Source: Hydrangea macrophylla | Lineage: Eukaryota; Streptophyta; Magnoliopsida; Cornales; Hydrangeaceae | Direction of reading: 5' to 3' | Length of the DNA: 64,000 bases | NCBI GenBank assembly: GCA_033977485.1 | Contig: CM066983.1 | Location: 110,451,580 to 110,515,579 of the forward strand | Shown here: positions 37,385 to 47,986 of the stretch, piece after piece | How positions within the stretch are numbered: position 1 is the first letter of the stretch | Layout of the letters: each line of letters opens with the position of its first letter | The notes under the pieces: model-generated | What the model was told of the DNA's origin: nothing | What the model saw: the letters and a program-made list of their open reading frames with translations, nothing else | Databases searched by the model: none | Made by a program: the position numbers and the translations under genes

Positions 37385-40300
37385 GGTTGGGGGAAAGATC
37401 AAAGAAAAAAGTGCAGTTATGGAAGAAAGCAATAGTTCATTTCATATTATGTTTTGTTATGGGATTTTTCACAGGCTTTGCTCCAACAGCAAAATCTTCA
37501 ATCTTTCCTAGCCACGCTGTCACCTCAAATCCAACAGAAATTTCTCCCCAACCGCTGGAAATGTTCCACCAAGTGAAAACACAAGGTGGGAATTTCAACA
37601 GAAGTTTGTTAGATGAAACAAAAACTGTAGTCCAAACAAGGACTAACCACTCAGAACCCGCAAAAATCTTGGAAGAAGAAGAAGAGTTGTTGATCCCCAG
37701 TAGACTAATTATAGTTGTTACTCCAACAAGCGCGAAGGATCAATATAGAGGGGTGTTTCTAAAGAGACTAGCAAACACATTAAAATTGGTACCTCCACCG
37801 TTGTTATGGGTTGTTCTTGAGGGACACTCGGATTCTTCTCAAGTGTCCGAAATTCTTAGAAAAACCGGTATTATGTATAGGCATTTGGTTTTCAAGGAGA
37901 ATTTCACCGACCCTGAAGCCGAAATGGATCATCAGAGGAACATTGCGCTTAATCACATTGAGCACCACCGGTTAAGTGGGGTTGTTCATTTTGCCGGACT
38001 TTCCAATATCTATGATCTCAGCTTCTTCGATGAGATTCGAGCAATTGAGTAAGTATTGTTTTATGTTTCAAGTTGCTCTTAATATTTGAAGAAAATATTT
38101 TTAGTGGCTGTTTGGAAAATTTTATTAGAAAATGCAGTAGATATTAGAATTTTTTTGGAAAATAAGAACCAATATTGCAAGCTTGTGGGTGGGAGTTTCA
38201 AAGTTGTTCTATCATTTTTACTTTTTTTTTTGCTAAACAAGTTGGTCTGGTTTTGGGCAAAATTTCACACAATTGACAGCTAGGAAACTTGAGCAGAGCC
38301 TCCACAAGTTTGTCAACATGAAATTTGAGGTTTTGGTCCTAGTCTGAACTAGGTAGGGCCTCTTTTTTTTTTTTGTGTTTTTTGTTACTCTAAAGAAGAA
38401 ATAGATAAGTATTAAGCCCCATAACCTTTATGTATACTATCTGATTTATTGCTTACTCATTGATCTTTATTTAAATGGTTAGAAATGATAATCAAATCAA
38501 TCTTCCTGGCTTTGAGATGGGTTATTGTGCAGTATGTATCTACAAATCTCATGTATATCAAAAGTACTTTTTTGTCTTTTTATTATTTTTCAGATCCCAA
38601 ACACTACTTCAGCAGTATGTGATTTTTTTAGGAAGAAATAGTTATGCTAGTAATCAATTTTCTACCTTGAAAAAATGACACTAAACGATAGTTATGCTAC
38701 CTTGAAAAAGTGACACTATAGTTATGCTGGTATATCAAAAGTACTTTTAGTTGGGCATCATCATCATGAGTACAATACTCTTTTTTTTCTTTCTTGGTAA
38801 TTACTCTGAAACACCTTTTATATTTGCAATAAAAGAAGGGAAATGCTATTGTGAGAAGGTTCTCACATGAGAAGACAGTTTTTAACCGTTGGATGAGCAT
38901 TTTTTAGTTTTCGATGTCAGCAATTACTGGAAAAATCATTAAAAAGAGACTGAGACCATAGAATCTTTAAGAAGCTTTTTTAAAATCTGTGGTTTGTTAG
39001 TACTTTGTATAACTGGACTTAATTGGTCTACATTTCTTGGTGTTATTTGCCTACTGCACAGTCTGCACTTGCCTAAACATGTCAAATCTTGCTTTCAAAC
39101 TATAACATCTGTGTGGACCTGTTTGGGAATGCTAAGAACTAGTTTAGTGGTTCATAAATGATCTAGTTTTACATATTTTTAGTGCTTAAGAATTCGTGAC
39201 TGTTCAGAACATTCGTAAAACTGAATTGGGTTCTCATAAAAACTAGATAGAATGGAAAATAAGAATGAGACTAAACCTGATCTTGAAATCAAGCATTCCC
39301 AAATTAAGCTTATAAATTCCAAACTTGGTAAATTTACAGGGTGTTTGGGACATGGTCAATGGCATTACTATCAGCAAACAGACAGAGGGTGATAATTGAA
39401 GGACCTGTTTGTGATTCTTCAGAAGTTATAGGATGGCACTTGAAGAAGATGAACAATTTAACTGATACAAAATCTCCAGTTCACATTTCAAGTTTTGCCT
39501 TCAACAGTTCAATTCTGTGGGACCCAGAAAGATGGGGTCGCCCTTCTTCTGTCCAAGACACCTCACAGGTATGTCAAATTATCATTAACTGCACTCAAAC
39601 TAGTACTACTATAATTTATCTAGACTCACTCTTAAGCTTCAAACTTGAGTCATGGTGATAAATATTGCCCTATTTGACAACTACTTTTGGGCTCCATAAG
39701 CTACTATGTAGCAAAAGTTAAAATAAATTGCTTGGAAAAACCAACTCATTGGATTCAATTAAACAAGAATGTGTGTCAATTGCAAAAATTTGCATTTAGC
39801 CAAAAGCTACCATGGACAACTTTCAACCATAAACAATTTTCTGCAATTGAATTATAGAAGCAAAAGTTGTTTTCAAATCGTACCTTGGACTAGCTTTCAG
39901 TGGTTAATTGAATGTGGGCTCTTTTTGGTTCATGAATTGAACAGGGAATTGAAAATAAAATGTGAAGGATAAAACTTTTCTTTATATGGTTAATAAATAA
40001 AAATGTGAAAAACAACAAATTGAAAATTAAATCAATTCTATGAGTTACTTCACTTTCTATTTTGTTGATTTATTTTTAATAAACAGGGGTTTTTTTTTTT
40101 CCATCTCCTTTTCCTTTTACTTCTATAAATATGCAAATGGTAACACGTGGGGCACACCCAAAGACACAACTTTTGGGACACAACCCAATCTTGGGTTGTG
40201 TCCCAAAAGTTCTGTCTTAAGGTGTGTCTCAATCTTTACTCATATGGAAACCAAACAGTCATACAAATGTGTTTCGCCTTTGTCCATTGACATTCCTTGG

Positions 40301-40893
40301 CAAAAGGCAATGATACATCCAGTCCGTCATGCAGAAGATTCTTTTCACTTTCCTTCGCATTTCAAAGGAATGCACATGGGACACACATACACAAAGCACT
40401 TATATATATATATATATATATTGTGTGTGCATATGTATAGATATGTGTGTGTGTTATATGTATATACATACCCTCACCAATGCAGCTGGGGTACAATTTA
40501 GTTAAATAAGTAATATGCATTGACTTAATTACTACAGTCCATAATGTCCATTACATGTTTGGCCAACCACCAACCATTTTTTATTATTTAGGAATTCAGA
40601 TATTAGTTATAAAGTGGGATTATATGACATCTTGGTTCAAATAATCACAACAAATCAAATTTTTATGTCAACTTTCTAATCATTGAAATAGCTCAAATTA
40701 GCTGTTTATAGTCATTCTGTTACTGATTACTATATTTTTTGCTGCTTATTTTCCATAGAATTCTCTCAAGTTTGTTAAAAAGGAGGTTCTTGAAGAGGAG
40801 ACTAAATTAAAAGGAATTCCAGCAGAGGGTTGCTCGAAAATCATGCTTTGGCGCCTTCATTTCCCGAAAGTGACAACGCAAAATCTGCATTGA
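37381..40893 (+). CDS. IRX9: IRX9, GT43-family xylan synthesis protein
   Basis: Three exons, 37381-38048, 39340-39568 and 40759-40893, encode 343 aa (Arabidopsis IRX9 is 351). The N-terminus ERSKKKVQLWKKA precedes one membrane segment (about residues 17-34), giving a type II Golgi protein. The GT43 domain includes LVPPPLLWVV, DHQRNIAL, the HFAGLSNIYDL block near 203-213, SANRQRV and NSSILWDPERWGRPSS. It acts in the Golgi xylan synthase complex with IRX10 and IRX14 partners, elongating the xylan backbone in secondary walls. The usual GT43 acidic DxD is absent at HFAGLSN, as in other IRX9 proteins, consistent with a mainly structural role. Intron 2 (39569-40758) carries a hairpin element and TA/TG repeats. 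The frame is intact. Confidence 0.96.
40149..40230. repeat. Perfect-stem hairpin in IRX9 intron 2
   Basis: AACTTTTGGGACACAACCC, a short AATCTT loop, then GGGTTGTGTCCCAAAAGTT, with weaker pairing outward (GGCACACCCAAAGACAC against GTCTTAAGGTGTGTC). Probably a tiny MITE. On the sense strand the transcript could fold into a stem of miRNA-precursor size. Confidence 0.75.
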
Positions 40894-41109
40894 TTGGATA
40901 ATAGAGAAGATGAGATAATAAAAATGTAGTAGATGAACTTATAAGGGATTTTGAACTGCAGGAGAAAATATGATCCCCTGATAAATAAATATAAAAAAAA
41001 AAATTAAAAATGATTTTCTCCTGTAATTCCTATAATTTTTTTTTTATTTCTCATTTAAAAAAAAAAAAAAGATTTTGTAATAGCTCTATTTTTTTTTTGG
41101 GCAATGCTA

Positions 41110-41254
41110 GGGGCACTAACAAAATCCACTAACACTTACTAACACACTCTATCTCTCTCCTAGTGGTACTGTGGGGTCCACTGCGGACCCCACAATGCCA
41201 CTAGGAGAGAGATAGAGTGTGTTAGTAAGTGTTAGTGGATATTGTTAGTGCCCC
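41110..41254. mobile_element. Palindromic MITE downstream of IRX9
   Basis: GGGGCACTAAC..ATCCACTAACACTTACTAAC at the left is matched in inverse almost perfectly to GTTAGTGCCCC at the right (arms about 60 bp, through CTCTCTCCTAGTGG). T-rich flanks hide any duplication. Confidence 0.75.
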
Positions 41255-41480
41255 AAATATAACTCTTTTTTTTAATGTCATTCTTGCCAATGAAATCCAA
41301 ATCACAAAGAATCTTGATATGCTTCCCAAATTTAATTTCCGAAAGCTCAATAATTTTGTACAATATACTTTGTCAGTGGTAAGTGGCACCCTATATTGCA
41401 TTGGGAATCATCACAAATTCCCAGAATCAACATGTTGATCGTTTTATTTATATTTTTATTTCTTGGGGAAATTCATGAAG

Positions 41481-42042
41481 TGTCACGACCCAAGTCTCGC
41501 TCAGTAAGATATTGTCCGCTTTGGGCCTAAACCCGCACGGATTTGTTCTTGGGCCACTACCCAAAAGGCCTCTTACTAGGGAGACTTGAAACCACACATA
41601 TATAGCACATTACTTTTCCACACCCAGGCGATGTGGGACAAACTTCCCATAGTGTGTAGCCTGCCAGCACTTACTGCAGCCACAAAGGCACCTACAGCAG
41701 CCCGCCCACAACACCAGGGTTGTTACATTCCACCCCCCTTAGGGCCCAACATCCGCGTTGGCACACTTCCGGCTGAGTCTAGCTCTATACCATTCTGTCA
41801 CGACCCAAGTCTCGCTCAGTAAGATATTGTCCGCTTTGGGCCCAAACCCGCACGGATTTATTCTTGGGTCACTACCCAAAAGGCCTCTTACTAGGCAGAC
41901 TTGAAACCACACATATATAACACATTACTTTTCCACACCCATGCGATGTGGGACAAACTTCCCATAGTGTGTAGTCTGCCAGCACTTATTACAGCCACAA
42001 AGACACCTATAGCAGCCCGCCCACAACACCAGGGTTGTTACA
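41481..42042 (-). mobile_element. Complete TRIM (miniature LTR retrotransposon)
   Basis: Two 247 bp LTRs (41481-41727 and 41796-42042) surround a 68 bp core. LTR ends are TGTCACGACCC and GGGTTGTTACA. TGAAG is duplicated at 41476-41480 and 42043-42047. Read on the minus strand, the first LTR is followed by TGGTATAGAGC, like the initiator-Met tRNA binding site, and the second is preceded by the purine tract AAGGGGGGTGGAA, so the element is minus-oriented. The LTRs differ at 11 positions (about 4.5 per cent), mostly C/T or G/A. No coding capacity. The GATATTGTCCGCTTTGG phrase is widespread in angiosperm TRIM-like repeats. Confidence 0.9.
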
Positions 42043-43445
42043 TGAAGGCATCAAATGAAACAGCAAAGAGTAATCATATTATCGCACTGTATGTCAAAGA
42101 AGATCCAATTCATTGCTTAATAGGAATCCCAAGTGTAGAATCTTAAGTTTTTTTATTCTTGGACTGAGTTTTTGTTGCAATGCATTGAGAAGCATATGAT
42201 ACTAATGCTCAAGGATATTTAAAAACTCGTGAACTATCTATCTATCTTGTGAATCTTCTCCAAATGACCAATTATTGTTGAGTATAAGATATCACGTCAA
42301 TAAGTTATGTGGTAATCTCAAGGTATTCATATTTTTTTCCAAGTTTGGAGTTGAATTAGAACTTGAAATGATAACAGTTCAGTACTTTTTCTTAAGCACT
42401 TCTCACCATGTTCCGAGTTTTTATTGGTCCACCTATGTGCCATGTATATGCCATCTAAACAAATTTGTACACGTAAATCAATCGCACATTAAAATTGCGG
42501 GAAAGTACTCAAAGTCATTTCCAACAGAAAAATGCTTAGTTGAGATTTAGGATCTCAACAAACAGGGTCCTACTTGGGTCCGGCTATTCATCACATACAG
42601 CCATAGAATTATCATTTGTGGGCTCAATTGTAACCTGCTCCAATAATGGATCACTTGTAAATTTAAGGCCATAAACACCTACTACTTATTGAGATTGTAT
42701 TATTTTGCTATATTCAGCTATTTACAAACCATCCCCCAACTCCTCCTGATATTTTAATTGTAAATAATGTTGTTACTTTTCACCAATAATAAAATAAGGC
42801 AGTTAAGCAAGTGATTGTACTTATTTGTTTAATTACATAGACACACACACACATATATATATATACATATATATATATTCTGTATTAATGATCTTTGTTT
42901 TCTGGCTGGCAGCAAAGTCCTGTATATGATGGGTTTGAGGTGGCAACTCCAATGTATACAGACCTATAAGTTCACCTTGTGTTGTCATGTTTATACGTTT
43001 CTAATAACAATACTAAACCATATGGATATATATGTTCAACACTCATCAAGTGGTTAGACCTCCCTCACCCACCTTGAATGATAATAATTAGAATCAAAAT
43101 CTATTTTACTGTCTCCTTAATCTCTACATGCTTGAAAATACAGGGTGTAATTATGATAAGGAAAAATTCTTAATCTCACTGTGTTTTAGATCTTAATATG
43201 CTTGAGATTACAAACTTCAATTAAATGAACAATTTGTTAAACAATTCGTTACACTCTTAGACTTTAGTTTTATATTATTAAGCATAATGTACGCTTCCAG
43301 CAAATACTATATAATAATTCAGTTGTATGATTGTAAGAATAATGATATGCTGTATGGTATTTTTTTACAATATTTTTTTTATTATTATGTTTTAATTGTG
43401 ATTGGAATATGCTGTATGGTAATTGATTGACCTAAAATACTACAA
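42043..43445. other. AT-rich intergenic DNA
   Basis: Only an (AC)n-(AT)n microsatellite near 42840-42880 stands out. No gene recognised. Confidence 0.5.
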
Positions 43446-44118
43446 GGTAAATTACATTGACGTCCCATGGTGGTTTCAAAAATTATACCAACCTCCTCCA
43501 AAGTTTGTTATTGTGTTATGCTCACCTCCCTTTTATTTTTTAATGGTCAGGTGACTATTAATTTACCCTTATTGAAGTTAAAAAAAAAAAAAAAAAACTG
43601 TTAATTTTTTGTCCTCTTTGTTCGCAATGCATATCTTAAGGATAAGTATGTCATATCCCAACGTGTTAAATTTTATTATTGAATACAAATATATTTTATT
43701 TTAAGGGTAGATAAATATTTTGGCGCAAAAAATTAGCACCTCAGAGCAACTCCGATGAGGATTCAAATGGGGAGCCATTTGAAAAAAAATTGACATTTTG
43801 GTTCGTCATGGCCATAAATTTGAGTTCCAATGGAGGATCCAAAAGGGTATCCAAAATGGGTCAGCCTATTTGGGGATCTATTTTTACAAAATGGCTACCA
43901 GTTTTTGGGTACTATGGTTGGAGTGTATGATATTTATTTAGTATGTAAAACATTGTTCTAGTCTCCCAATGGCATTTTGGAGACTGGAATTTGATTACCA
44001 CTCTTAAAGATGCTCTAAGATTTCATCTCTACCAAGGGTGGCCCGTGTAATTTTTTAAATTTTGAGAAAATTCTCTATAATTACGACATGCCTCAGGAAA
44101 GATCAACTTAATTTACCC
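43446..44118. mobile_element. Mutator-like foldback relic
   Basis: Begins GGTAAATTACATTGACGTCCC with CCAACCTCC, and ends TTAATTTACCC, the same terminal type as 24971-25987. The arms are partly degraded and flanks (AAATACTAC / AAATATACA) are only similar. A central segment (about 43740-44025) reads like a separate insertion (CAACTCCGATGAGG..). Confidence 0.5.
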
Positions 44119-44133
44119 AAATATACATATATG

Positions 44134-44285
44134 CACACTGCCAGACTCTAAAGAGGGTTTCCTCTCTTTATTAAAAAGAGGGTCTCTGTTTTGGCCGTCA
44201 GATCCAGTTTTTAAATACGATCCGACGGTCAAAATAGAGGTCCTCTCTTTAATAAAGAGGGAGTTCTCTCTCTGGAGAATTTTTA
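44134..44285. mobile_element. Palindromic MITE
   Basis: AGAGGGTTTCCTCTCTTTATTAAAAAGAGGGTCTCT at the left pairs with AGAGGTCCTCTCTTTAATAAAGAGGGAGTTCTCTCT at the right. The centre is GGCCGTCAGATCC against GGATCGTATTT..GACGGTC. The arms also each fold on themselves. Confidence 0.6.
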
Positions 44286-44327
44286 TATATATGCGCGCGC
44301 GCGCGCACACACACACACACATATGTA

Positions 44328-44452
44328 GGAAATTATTATTCCCACTCCAAAATTGACCTAATGCACTCCATGGTACTATTGACACACCATGCAGTACCAT
44401 GCATTTCATGTAGTGCATTGTTTCATCTATGGAGTGCAAGTAACAATTCTCT
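44328..44452. mobile_element. MITE, relative of 2082-2214
   Basis: GGAAATTATTATTCCCACTCC at the left and the inverse of GGAGTGCAAGTAACAATTCTC at the right share the terminal pattern and the TGCACTCCATGG phrase of the element at 2082-2214. Confidence 0.6.
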
Positions 44453-44733
44453 AAGGCCTCGTTTGGCAGACCAGATAAAACTGTCGAATATGACAGAATC
44501 AGAATAATCATGTCGGATAAGCTCTTATGTTGTCCTATGTTTAGAACGTGATGGATAAAACTGTCAGATAAGTTGTTATATCATAATCCTGTGTTTGGTC
44601 GTCCCCAGATATAAATTTCGGATAATAACTAAATTATTATTTTTTAACACCCAAAAAGGGGTCTGAAACGAAAGAATAAAAAAGAAAAAAGAAAAAAAAA
44701 AGAAGGAAAACGAGAGCAGATACGAATAAAGAA

Positions 44734-44760
44734 GGGGGGGGGGGGGGGGGGGGGGGGGGG
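44734..44760. repeat. Homopolymer run of 27 G within A/G-rich DNA
   Basis: Lies inside a long purine-rich tract (about 44640-44985), apparently part of a decayed repeat that begins GGCCTCGTTTGGCAGACC near 44455. Confidence 0.75.
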
Positions 44761-45034
44761 AGGCGGCGTATGGGAGGGATGTGGGAGGGGAAAGGGGGGA
44801 ACAATAGATCTTAAAAAAAAAAAAGAGGTCTGAAAAAAAGGAAAAAAAAAAAACAGATTTGAAAATGAAAAAGAACAGGATAAAAAAAATAGATCTGGAA
44901 AAAGAAAAAGAGAGATTTGAAAAATGCAAAAAAACAAAAAACAAAAACAAAATACAAAAAAAACAAAACAAACAAAACAAAATTTGTTCCAACTAGTTAT
45001 CTCAAACTTCTAAACCCATCAAATACCACCCCCA

Positions 45035-45275
45035 GGCCACGTTTGGATGGCAAAAGGGGGATTGGACAATTAGTCTCATTTAATTGACAATCCTGGGACT
45101 AATAACACCACCTCCCCATGGTATAACTTAGTCTCCCATATGGGGACTATTCTTTTAAAATGAACAATTAGTCCCGAGCAATGTGGTCTTGCCAAACACT
45201 CGACTATTCAATTAATTGAGACTATTAATCCAATCCCCCACTATCCCCCCTTAATCCTGCGAAACAAACGAGGTC
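45035..45275. mobile_element. MITE with GGCCACGTTTGG-type ends
   Basis: GGCCACGTTTGGATGGC at the left matches in inverse GCGAAACAAACGAGGTC at the right. The interior pairs GGGGGATTGGAC with GTCCAATCCCCC-like sequence. Non-coding. Confidence 0.55.
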
Positions 45276-45524
45276 ATGGGTTAGAGTTATCCCACTCTCC
45301 ATAGGATAAAAACCTAGTTCAGTGTTATTTTATCATGTTCGATGATGCCACTAAACGCCAGATTAAATGTACGGATTAATTACACGGACCTCCCCTAAGA
45401 TTTGACGAAATTACACGGACTTTCTCTCTATATTACAAAATTACACAGATCTCCTCTCTAGCATGATTTCACTATTTTACCCTTAATTTGTTCCCTCTAT
45501 TGCGTGTGTGTATATATATATATA

Positions 45525-46198
45525 CATGGGCGGATTTAAAAAGTCCTCACGGGGAAAATTGCCCCCTTGAAATATTTTAAAACTCTACTATAGATAGTTA
45601 CAACTTGTACTAAACCCATACGTAAACACAATTTTGACCCCCGTGAGATTTTTAATTTTTATTCCCCCTTGGTTTAAGACACTGTCTCTCATTATACGGT
45701 TTATACCCACTTTCTACTCTTTGGTTTTTTATAGTGGGATACATCAGTTTTATTTCTCTTTAATTTTTGCTCTCTAGTCCATTCCATCTCAAACTCTCAT
45801 CTTCTCTCTCTCTCTCTAACATATGACCATCTCTCACATTTAGTATTCTGCAACTTCTATTTTGTTTCTAAATGTACTTCTCCATGTCAGTATTATGTTT
45901 TGTTTCTTTCAATTTGTTTGTTTCATTTTGTTTTCTCCAATTTTTTTTTTTAAAGTTATCTGTTCATCATTTCATGAATTTAGGTTTCTCTTATTAGTTC
46001 CTGATTTTTTTATAGGTAAATTAGGTTCAATTTTGAGTAAACTACACAGAATTAAGAAACCCACGAAAAAAAATTACACATAATAATATTATTTCTACAA
46101 AATAAATAAATAAATAAATAAAATTCGGGTTGGGGGTACTGTCCCTAAACCCCCGTATAACCTTGCCCCCCATGAGCTAACATGCTAGATCCACCCCC
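45525..46198. mobile_element. Nested element with GGGCGGAT ends
   Basis: Starts ATGGGCGGATTTAAAAAGTCC with a GGGGAAAATTGCCCCC phrase and ends GCTAGATCCACCCCCC, the inverse of the start pattern. Both flanks are TA repeats, so a duplication cannot be judged. The same terminus is buried in the palindrome at 25350/25594. Confidence 0.45.
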
Positions 46199-46285
46199 CG
46201 TATATATATATATATATATGTTCAAAAAAATAAAAAAAAATTTAAACTCAAAAATAAATTATTTCAAAAACTAATTTGTTTCTAA

Positions 46286-46530
46286 GCCGAGTGGGGTGTA
46301 GCCCAATTAGCATAGCCTCTCTCTTTCCAGTGGGAAGGGAGAGGGTTCGAATCCCCATAGGGGATACTAGTTGCTTGCCCCCCAATTATTCTTCAGTCGG
46401 AATGAGTGGCCCTTGTTGGGCTTTGTTGTGGGCCAGTGTGGGGCTTTGGGGTTGGGTTGGGGCTGGGGTGTGTGTGAGTGTGGGGTGTGTGTGTATCCAG
46501 TCCGGATCCAGGTAAGTATATAAAAAAAAA
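46286..46530 (+). mobile_element. tRNA-derived SINE
   Basis: A tRNA-like head carries box A (TAGCCCAATTAGC at 46299-46311) and box B (GGTTCGAATCC at 46344-46354). A body with GTCGGAATGAGTGGCCCTTG and a GTGTGTGTG-rich region follows, and the element ends in ATATAAAAAAAAA. A degenerate copy lies on the opposite strand at 52779-53010. The promoter boxes are intact by eye. Confidence 0.8.
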
Positions 46531-46771
46531 ATTTAAAATTTTAAAAAAATTAAAAATAATTTGTTTCTAATATTTAAACCCAAAATCAATTTATTTCAAA
46601 AGCTAATTTGTTACTAAGATTTAAACCCAAAATTCATTTGTTCCAAAAACCTAATTTCTAAACCCAAAATACCTAACACACCTCAAAGATGTATACAAAT
46701 ATTTATGTACATACGTATACAAATATGTATGTATATATGGTGTGTATGTATGCATGTATATATGTATATAC

Positions 46772-46773
<2 letters not shown>

Positions 46774-46825
<52 letters not shown>
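46774..46825. repeat. (AG)n microsatellite
   Basis: About 26 uninterrupted GA units, preceded by TATGTATG-type repeats. Confidence 0.95.
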
Positions 46826-46827
<2 letters not shown>

Positions 46828-47295
46828 TTTGTTTTTTTTTTTTTTTAAGAATGGATATTTTCGGCATTAATAAATTAAAAAACGGAAGGTCTCTAGAGGG
46901 GAGGTGGTGTGTAATGTAAATCAAAACTTCAAGAGAAGTCTGTATAATTTTGCAATATAAATGGGAGGTCCGTGTAATTTCATCAAATCTCATGGGTGGT
47001 CCGTGTAATTAACCATAAATGTATTAGTAATATTGTAACGGAAAGAATTGGTGCGTGTGAATAATTTCACAGAAAACATATTTGAGGACCGGTCATAATT
47101 AAATGGGACCAACTTGGCCAGACAAAAGAAGTGGGCTCACTCACACAACCCAAAACCAGCTGTTCTGATACCTGAAACTCTCTTTGCCAAGATCTGGTTT
47201 TTCTCTCTCTAAGATCGCAAATCGTAAATAGAGGTTCCTGTTATAGTCTGATAGAGAGAAAGAAGCTTCAGGATCAAAAGCAGTAGTAGAAGAAG

Positions 47296-47331
<36 letters not shown>

Positions 47332-47358
47332 ATAGATCTGGCACCTCCTCGTTTACAG

Positions 47359-47965
47359 GTACTTTTATCATATAAATAGATATACTAGATATTTTCTTGA
47401 ATGCCAAACACAATATTTAGCTTCCAGTAAACTTATCTTTGTGGGTACGCTGGAAAATGGTGGTTGTTTTTTCCTTGAAGTTTTTGCAAATTTAACATCT
47501 GGGTCTTCATTTTGTCGGCTTGACTATTGACTCTTATAAACTTGGGGTTTTAGTCATTGTTTGGTTGCTGAGAAAAAGACGGAAAATTTAACAAATAATG
47601 TCTCGGATTTTCCATTATTAAATCTTGGTACAGGAAATAAATTACTCCTCCCCGGGCCTAAATCGACTAATGAGGTTATTAAGTGAGATGAGTTGTGCAT
47701 CAATGAGGGACTAGAACTACGGAGTACTTCATAATATAATAAATCAGAGTTCTACTCTCTCTCTTATCCCCAGTTTTCCCTGCATCCAAACAGAGGGTGG
47801 GTGACTCTATTTCTCATATGAGAATGTTTGTGTTATTATAGATTTCTCCACATATGTAGCTTATGTTAGTCAGGAGTATGATTTGGTATACTTGTATGTT
47901 GGAATTAATAAAAATATGTAATCTTTTGGAATTTATAATTGTCTATTTTGTCTCCAAAACAGCAG
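47359..47965 (+). other. 5'-UTR intron of the IQD2-like gene
   Basis: A leader rich in CT (47300-47328) ends GTTTACAG before GTACTTTT, and the acceptor AACAGCAG precedes AAATTGGGG and the ATG at 47987. This layout suggests an intron in the 5' UTR. Transcript ends are not visible from sequence. Confidence 0.65.
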
Positions 47966-47986
47966 AAATTGGGGAATGATATATAG

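Larger units (their letters stand above)
45372..47013. mobile_element. Mutator-like foldback element with nested insertions
   Basis: Left end CGGATTAATTACACGGACCTCC, right end GGTCCGTGTAATTAACC. Inverted arms continue (TTACACAGATCTCC against GAAGTCTGTATAATT). Flanks TTAAATGTA and ATAAATGTA agree at 8 of 9 positions. Within it lie a probable hAT-like piece (45525-46198), a tRNA-derived SINE (46286-46530) and an AG microsatellite. It sits just upstream of the IQD2-like gene. Confidence 0.65.

Noticed and set aside
41481..42042. Cassandra-type TRIM
   Set aside because: Cassandra LTRs contain a 5S rRNA-derived segment; none is visible here.
44576..44992. 138-codon minus-strand frame rich in Phe, Ser and Pro
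   Set aside because: It is the translation of a purine-rich tract and a G homopolymer; low complexity, not a gene.
46299..46356. Possible functional tRNA gene (box A and box B present)
   Set aside because: The sequence does not close into a cloverleaf with an acceptor stem and is followed by a SINE body and A tail.
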